Positions 57,240-64,000 of a stretch of DNA of 64,000 nucleotides are shown one piece after another. Under the pieces are notes generated by a model. That model was not told the DNA's origin, made no database searches, and saw only the letters and a program-made list of their open reading frames with translations. Position numbers and translations under genes: made by a program. This stretch comes from Hippasteria phrygiana (lineage: Eukaryota; Echinodermata; Asteroidea; Valvatida; Goniasteridae). The stretch spans positions 1,426,001 to 1,490,000 of the forward strand of contig JAZGUH010000027.1 of assembly GCA_037893225.1 (NCBI GenBank). Reading direction: 5' to 3'. Positions within the stretch are counted from its first letter, which is position 1; each line of letters starts with the position of its first letter.

Positions 57240-60200
57240 ATATAGTCTAACTATGGTGTCACGTACTGGTCCCCTCACTTGTCACGATTTGGTACGAGCA
57301 ATGTTATACTAGATTATGTATTGATAACGAGCGTATCATGTCACCGCGCGCTGTTTCCGACCGTTGTTAAAGCGAAGAGCATGTGTAAGATTTACAGCAA
57401 GGTCAAATTGAATGCATAATTCATGAATTACGACCCTACAAGGGAAGGTTCCTCTTTTGGGGCCAAAAATGAAATGTTTACTTATATTTAGGGCGGAGTT
57501 TTACCAGTGGCAGTGCGCTCGGCCTTACATTTTATGCAAGACCGGAAAAGAAAAGTAAATGGTCACACGACAAGCGCGAAATTCAAACTCAAGCCCGACT
57601 GCTCCGTTCAGTTTTGCATCACGGAAGGTATGAATTCTAGAGCAGATTTCGTAATGAAAATAAGTTTTCCCGAACCAAAACACTAGTTTGTCTGACTAAT
57701 CAGGTTATAATTTCCTAAAATGATGTAATTTTCTTAATGACAAACCTCACTGGTTTTGAGAAAAAAATTATGTAATTGTTTGTACCGTACCGTTCTAGGC
57801 CTATTATGTTACGCGCCGCGGGTCATGGTCCCAAGCGTATTTAAAATCACGTACATAACACACATACGCGGTTTCATACCAGAAAAATAAGGGGTGGTTG
57901 GGGAGGTTTGGTCGCAATTTCAATTTGAAAGGGTTCTCACTAATGAAACTGTTTTAAAACTGAAAGAATTTAAACTAAATACACAAAATATCTTAGATAA
58001 AACATGTTCAATTTGTTTTCAATTTTTATGTAAAACAAAACAATACAATTAAAATATACTGCAATACAAAGTATAGGCCTACATGTAGTCTATTCTTCAA
58101 TTGTATTAATGGATCAAATTTAGGTGTAAACGTGAACAATTTAACTCATTTTTTACTGTTACATTTGCAGGTTTGTTAGCTTTTTACACAATGGAATAAT
58201 TATGTTACCAATCTCCCAAAATTGCTTCTCCTCATTAATATTGATGCGCTTTATATGTCAACAGATGGCGGGCTATATTTTCTAGGATACCTCGCGCGTG
58301 CGCACAATCGCTCTTCGCGTTGGAAACAGCGGTGATGTCCTGTGTAGGCTGGTTATAAATGGTTGAATAAACAGGGTCGACCCGTAGCGTGCGGGTAAAG
58401 TCAGTCGAACAATTGTCGACAATAGTCATTGGTTGAACTTGCTCATAAATGCACGCAACATGCAACAGTCTCCAAGGTTTTGGTATGCAGGCTTTATGTG
58501 CACCGTTTGGACTTATACGCCCGGACTGAGACAAATAGATCCAGTTTTAAGGGCAGTGACGCGAGTTGAGTTATGTCTCTGGTGTATCTACTCGAAAAAC
58601 TCAAAGATTGACTCACGTCACTGGCACTGGAGTTGGCCCAGTGACTCAAGTTCGGTCGGGCGTGTGAGGGCAGAAATTGTGGTTGACTCAGGTCAGTGAC
58701 TCAAGCTGGGTCAGGTGTGTCGGAGCAGGGATCGACGAGTGGAGTCAAGTGTTTGGGAAATGTTTGTAAATCTCTCGACAGGGACTCACGAAAACAAAAA
58801 CACACATTTTTGGAATGCAACTTCAGTGATGTCATTGGTGCGCTAGACTTGGGTCATTCTACGACAGTTAGGCCATGTTACACTATACATGTATACCGTA
58901 AAAAAAAGTTCAGAAAGTGACCTCTGTGGTACCAGTTGGGGCGTCAGCTGAATGAAGGCTGTATCGTTCAAGTTCGTCTTAAAAATTGTAGGCAACCTGA
59001 TTTTTGGGTTGTTGGGTAGCTTTGACCATGCTGAATACACCCTAGATTTTCCCCAACTTAAAAGTTGCATTCTCACCCCAAAATTAGACCCTGAATATTC
59101 CCTAAATTTGCGTCAGCGCAAAAGATAAACAACAGCGTCACGCTTGTTTCCAGGGTCAACGCGGTGCGACCTGTGCCTACATACGCCACACGTAGCGAAT
59201 CATTGCTTTTTCATACGAGGATGTAAACATGGCAGCGTCCACGACACGCTGTGTGTGCCACGTCGTTGACTCAAAAAAAGGCAGGATTTTCAACTTTACA
59301 GTCGTCAGATGGAACACATTTTTGATTTGTTTACAGAAGTTGAGGCAACTGGTGGCAGGCAGTCAGAAGGAAATAACCCTTGCCGTGGAAAATTAGGCGA
59401 TTTGGGCATCGGAAACCCCTCAGTTGGACTTTGGGGATATCATGAGAAATGAGTATGATGTATAGGTCGGCATGGACGTCGGGTGGGTTTCGGGTGTTTG
59501 AATGTTCAAGTAAAATAATAATATTCTGCCTTTGGAATGTCTATAATAATGAGTTTCCTATTTTGTCAGCTGACTGAATTGAGTCCAGCAAGTAGCAGGC
59601 ATGGCAGGAGTTACAGTATTGATCATCATGTCAAAACCCACACCACAGGTCCAGTGAAGGACCTTATGCAAATAGCAGATGTTTCTTATCTTTTGAGCAA
59701 TAAATGTCGGCTAAGACTGATGGGAGCAGGGTTTGATGAATTGGTTTTTTTTTGGGGGGGGGGGGGGGTAGCTACATAAAACCAATTCATGGACCTCTGT
59801 TTATAAAAAGAATATAAATGGGATTTTTACCATAACCACTGAATTGAGACCAAAGTGGATAATTTTATAAAGCAAAAGTTGGCTTGAAATTCATTACTCG
59901 GACTCAGGAAGCCTTCCTTAGTGTAATACTGCAAATAAACAAGTGTATGTATGTATTACGGACATCGTGCATTGTAGGGTAAAAATATACTTCAATGCCA
60001 TTAATCTTGAGGGGAAAAGTAATCCCCAAACGGAACAAATAGGACTTGATTTAGAATAGCCTAATAGAGATATATATGGTTTAGGCTCAAGTTCCCTACA
60101 TGACCCCATGAAATATTTTGTAACTGAAACAAACGAACAAACAAACAAACAAACAAACACCCCAACAAACAAACAAACAAACAAGATACTTCTCCTTTAC

Positions 60201-62340
60201 ATTGCTCTCAGTATTTGTATAATTTGATTATCATCTGTTCTCTTCCTACCACTTTTGATGGCCCTTCACAGTTTCATTAGCCATGAGCTTTTTTTCATAT
60301 TTCAGGTAAAATGCATGTGCTACTGTGAGTAATGGCCCTTAAATTCAATTTATTATCCCGTGCATGTCCTCTGTTCTTTTCCTAAAACTATTGATGCCCA
60401 TCATTTCCATTAGCCATAGATTTTTTTCATATTTCAGGTTAATAGTCCAATAAGAATTGACATGAAAAGTGCCCAACCCTGACATTTTGGTTAACAACCG
60501 AATTTCTACTTAGAAACCTTTATATGGTTGCCCTGAACACACACACAAAATCAACAAATTTTTTACTTAGGGGAAATGTGATTTTTAAGCTCTTAAAAAT
60601 ACCGATTTCTACATGCGAATACTTATGCCCAAATTGGAACAATGATTAGTCAATACAGGCTCATAAGTCGGTCAGAATCCAATCCAATGTGGGCAATAAA
60701 GCATGTCACGTAAAACCGATGTAGCAAAGTTGTTACTTTATTTAATCGATCACAGACTCAGTTATTGCCATATTTTAACCGGCCAGTTTTTTTAACCGGA
60801 TTGATATCATTTTGCAGCAAGATAAAATAACTTGGCAACACAATTTATCCTTAGTTGAAGTCTAATTTTAGGGTTTTATGTTTTTTTTAAGTTTACATTT
60901 CTGTAAACAAAATTACCAAATTCACCTCAATATGGCTACTTCCATAAAGTTTTACCCCGTTTTTTTGCTGCTAGTGCATTTCGTTCTCTCCCAAAGTTCT
61001 AACGGGATGGGGGAGCACAAAAATGGGGGAGCACAAGTGGTGGAGGGGAAGGCCTCAAGGGGGGGGGGGGGGGCGTGACACAATTCCCCCGCACCCATTA
61101 CATCACTCTAAAACGGTAATTGAAATAAAGTTTTTAATATCTATTGAGGTCATCTCTTCCCGAAAATCTTAAAGAGTTTTAAGGGCAGAAGCCGTTTGGT
61201 GCTTCGATAATGATGACAATGATTATGCAATTGCAATGACGGCGACTACGTCCTTAAACTATTCTTTTCTCATGATATTTTTGGTCATAATCTTCATTAA
61301 GTTTTCGAAATTTGCCATTTTTATAAATTTAAGTTGAACATTTGCGAGGACCCTTTTCCAATCTTTCAAAGGGTATGATTTAGCTTAGGTGTCGGAAATA
61401 CATGTCTTTCAATATAAATTGTGCATGCCTTTTGTTTTTCAATTAATTAACATTTTCCCAAGGTTGATTTTGGTTGAACTTTTATGGGAGGTAGCTAGAG
61501 TCCCAATAAATCATTGCAACTAAAAGTTGCCTGTTAACCAAAAGTCAGGTCCCTCGTCAATTCTTACTGGACTATAAATGCATACTCTGAGTTATACCCC
61601 TTTGATTCTCTGGAAACTAGTTAAACAATACAAAATGACTGAATACAAAGATATACAATAAAAAAATCCCTTTTTATTAAATTGTAGCTGCAATAAACTT
61701 GGATGCTATCAAACATTTTTATGTCACTTAAATTATCGCCGACGCCATTTTTACAGTGGTGCCGCGCTCGCGTGCAGGCTGCCCGCGTTCTTTAATTTGA
61801 GTCGCGTGCGCATTTTGGCAAGTTGTAAACACCCTGTTGGTCGAAGCTGCGTCGAGCGCGTGCGTCTAACACGCACGCGAGCGCCTCGCCACCGCAGTAA
61901 ATGCTTCTAATTTTGGTCGCCAGATTAGTCTATAAAAGCGTTTACAGCCAAAACGTGCAAGTGTGGAACTGGGGGACATCCAGATTCGGATTCAGCACCC
62001 TCGAATCACCTTAAATCAGCTGTTTGCAAGTTGCCTAAAAATGTTAAGACGCAAGTCATTTTCTAGGCCTCTTAGGATTTTCAGCAGACGGCCTACTAGG
62101 TTAACTTATGTTTTCCTACTCAATTTGGTGTCCTGAATCAACAAATGAAGGTTGTCAGCGGAACAGAACGGAACATGACCTACTTTTCAGGGCATATATC
62201 CGACGCATATTCAAAAACATGACATTTACGAGAAAGTTGGACTCGCATGCACATCATCAGGGGGCCTCTATATTTGCTGTCATGATAGCGCCACCACGAA
62301 GCTGTCAACATAAATAAAGTGGTGGGTTGACATATAAAAA
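57240..62340. other. Gene-free, AT-rich stretch
   Basis: No coding-like ORF. Contains a (CAAA)n microsatellite at about 60127-60181, a degenerate about 120-bp tandem duplication at 60220-60440 (each unit with TTAGCCAT..TTTTTTTCATATTTCAGGT), G runs near 59754 and 61060, and a GC-rich inverted repeat at about 61760-61890 (GTGGTGCCGCGCTCGCGTGC against GCACGCGAGCGCCTCGCCAC). Confidence 0.55.
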
Positions 62341-62366
62341 AAATTAACAATGTATTCTCCGTAAGA

Positions 62367-62590
62367 ATGTACCCTTTTCAGAGAAAATATAGAATTGTAT
62401 ATGTTGTCCGCCACAGGTACAGTCTGACCCGGTGTAGACACTGTGGTGGTGCGATCGAAACAATCTCACACATCTTGCAGTATGTCCCTGCACTGTTCTT
62501 CCTGCGAGATCTCGTCGATCATAACGAAGTCAGTAGCCAGCTAGCCAGGTTCTTGTCCAGAAATTATGGTACGGATTCTATTTTCAGAGC
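62367..62590 (+). pseudogene. LINE relict: C-terminal zinc-knuckle segment of a reverse transcriptase
   Basis: The ORF carries TRCRHCGGAIETISHILQ, matching the CxxC...ETxxHIL pattern that follows the RT domain in several non-LTR elements, then a helical tail. The rest of the RT is absent, and the frame runs into the MITE at 62591. Confidence 0.5.
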
Positions 62591-62807
62591 TGTAGTCGAG
62601 TCCCTGCAAGTCCTTTCACAAGTCCTTTCGCAAGTCCAGTCAGAAGTCCTTTCATAAAGCCGGTCACAAGTAACTGGATGGACAATGACAAAGGAATGCC
62701 TTTTTCAAAGCTCATTTGAATAGCTTGTGATTGGGATTAGGACTGGAGTACTTGTGATGAACTTGCACGGACTCGTCATGGACTTAATTGTGATGGACTC
62801 GACTACA
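62591..62807. repeat. MITE with TGTAGTCGAGTCC ends
   Basis: TGTAGTCGAGTCC...GGACTCGACTACA, with internal CAAGTCC/GGACTTG half-repeats. Same family as 36698 and 50169. Confidence 0.8.
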
Positions 62808-63180
62808 GCCATGTCTATTTTCACTGAACCGCTTCACCGCTTGTTACCACTGCTCGCGGCAATTTTAGGTCGGTGTCACATGAATATCCGTCTCCCATGA
62901 AAATCGGACTCCTTTTCCCCGACCGGCCACTCTCCTAATTATCTTCACTTAGGCATGTGCAATACTAACAAAGAGGCCGTATTTCATAGTGACTGAAATT
63001 CACGCTACACCATACCTGGACACTGATCAGACCACTTATGCCTACAATGTGGACATCTCTATACCATACGAAGCACATAAAAACACGTTGAGAGACTCGG
63101 AGCAAAAATAATATTACAAAGTAAAATATATTAGGGGTTGGGGTTGGAGTCAATGTTACGGTTGTTAGTGATACGGGTAC

Positions 63181-63216
63181 GGGTTAAGGGTACGGGTTAA
63201 GGTTAGGGTTAGGGTG
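63181..63216 (+). repeat. Short telomere-like tract
   Basis: GGGTTAAGGG..GGTTAGGGTTAGGGTGG contains two consecutive TTAGGG units and degenerate neighbours. Too short to be a telomere; an interstitial trace or chance. Confidence 0.4.
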
Positions 63217-63661
63217 GAAACAACTGTGAGCTTCCGTTGCGGGGATACGGTGTACCAAACTATAACTGACAAAATCCATGCATTGGAGGTATATCGTCTT
63301 AATTCCAGGCTGGTGCAAGTAAGCCTATTGAAACTGCACGCTAGTTCAGGTGAGGTTCAAACGTCTAAAAACAACGGTAGCGACAGCGTTTAAAATCGGG
63401 AAAATAATACATTTTTGTGAGACTTAGATTTTAATTTGGTGGTAGACATTTCTATTAATTATAAGTTATTAACTATTTATTATCTCATGTACAGTTTTGG
63501 CCTCGGAAAATATCTTCATGGAATCGTTACGAGCGATTATGACGAATTATTAGCTTGTTATTGTAATCACCAATTTAACACTTGTAAAACAAAATACAAA
63601 ATTAAAAACATGAATTAGACTGCTCAAGGGTACAAACAAGCCTGCGAAATAGATACAACAT

Positions 63662-63811
63662 TCAGTCTACGTTTGTTACGTTGGATCGGTTTAACAATGA
63701 GGAGATTTGCATCCACTTGTACACGAGGAGTAACAGGACGCCAGACAGTCCAGAGGCCCAAACAAGTATAGTGCGTCGTCTGGTACGTGCCCGTGATGTC
63801 ATAGCTCAGAC
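63662..63811 (-). pseudogene. Last exon of a second SLC16-like copy, frameshifted
   Basis: Homologous to the exon 46284-46429: same acceptor, same GLSYDITGTYQTTHYTCLGLW. Two bases are missing (CAGACAGTCCAG here, CAGACAGTGTCCAG there), so the frame shifts and the ancestral C-terminus is lost. Flanking sequence to the window edge also matches 46820-46965, so the duplication is segmental. The remaining exons would lie right of the window. It may be a pseudogene or a gene with an altered C-terminus. Confidence 0.75.
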
Positions 63812-64000
63812 CTGTGGAGGAGATGATGATATAAGATATTAACCATACAGCAAAGAACAGAACCATGATTTTGTAAAGTATACCTGCATGTCAGAAGCGA
63901 CGGATTGGCCGTTGTCGATCAGGGCCCGTGCACATCTTAGCCATCGAGTCGTACCGGTAATAAGGCGACAAGCAGCGTGCAAGAATCGCGACTATCGCAA

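Overview
This is eukaryotic, metazoan DNA. It has intron-rich genes with GT-AG splice sites, single domains on symmetric phase-1 exons, tRNA-derived SINEs, a non-LTR retrotransposon, and dozens of short inverted-repeat DNA elements (MITEs). Gene content (WSC/sushi receptor, clan-2 P450, class A GPCR, SLC16 transporter) and repeat style suggest a marine invertebrate, most likely a deuterostome such as an echinoderm. The species assignment is inference only.

Layout. 1.4-7.4 kb (+): five exons of a type I membrane receptor (WSC, sushi, stalk, TM helix, tyrosine-rich tail). 8-18 kb: repeat-rich, with a THAP-domain exon between short inverted repeats (10.5-11.1 kb), a PIF/Harbinger-like element holding an 11-bp satellite (12.4-13.7 kb), a small GC-rich ORF, and a 5'-truncated LINE (15.1-16.6 kb, -). 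18.2-21.4 kb (+): a complete four-exon cytochrome P450 (505 aa). 21.96-33.57 kb: an 11.6-kb Polinton/Maverick-like element. 34-42.7 kb: MITEs, a 15-bp self-complementary satellite and SINEs. 42.7-43.7 kb (-): a single-exon GPCR. 46.3-56.8 kb (-): a seven-exon SLC16/monocarboxylate-transporter-like gene (518 aa). The last exon of a second, frameshifted copy lies at the right edge (63.7 kb).

The most unusual object is the 11.6-kb element. It is a giant near-perfect palindrome with arms of about 5.69 and 5.71 kb around a 199-bp unique centre. It is bounded by AG...CT termini and a 6-bp target duplication (AGCGCC), as expected for Polintons. Each arm carries the same genes: a death-fold-like ORF, a small ORF on the opposite strand, an acidic ORF and the N-terminal two thirds of a protein-primed type B DNA polymerase. 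The polymerase stops just before its catalytic palm motifs. The junction shows a short complementarity (TTTTTGAATG against CATTCAAAAA) of the kind expected when a growing strand snaps back on itself. It therefore looks like the integrated counterpart of a palindromic defective-interfering genome, mobilised by an integrase supplied in trans. It sits inside a SINE dimer, which itself sits inside a MITE. A related SINE dimer at 41.5-41.8 kb shows what the empty target looks like.
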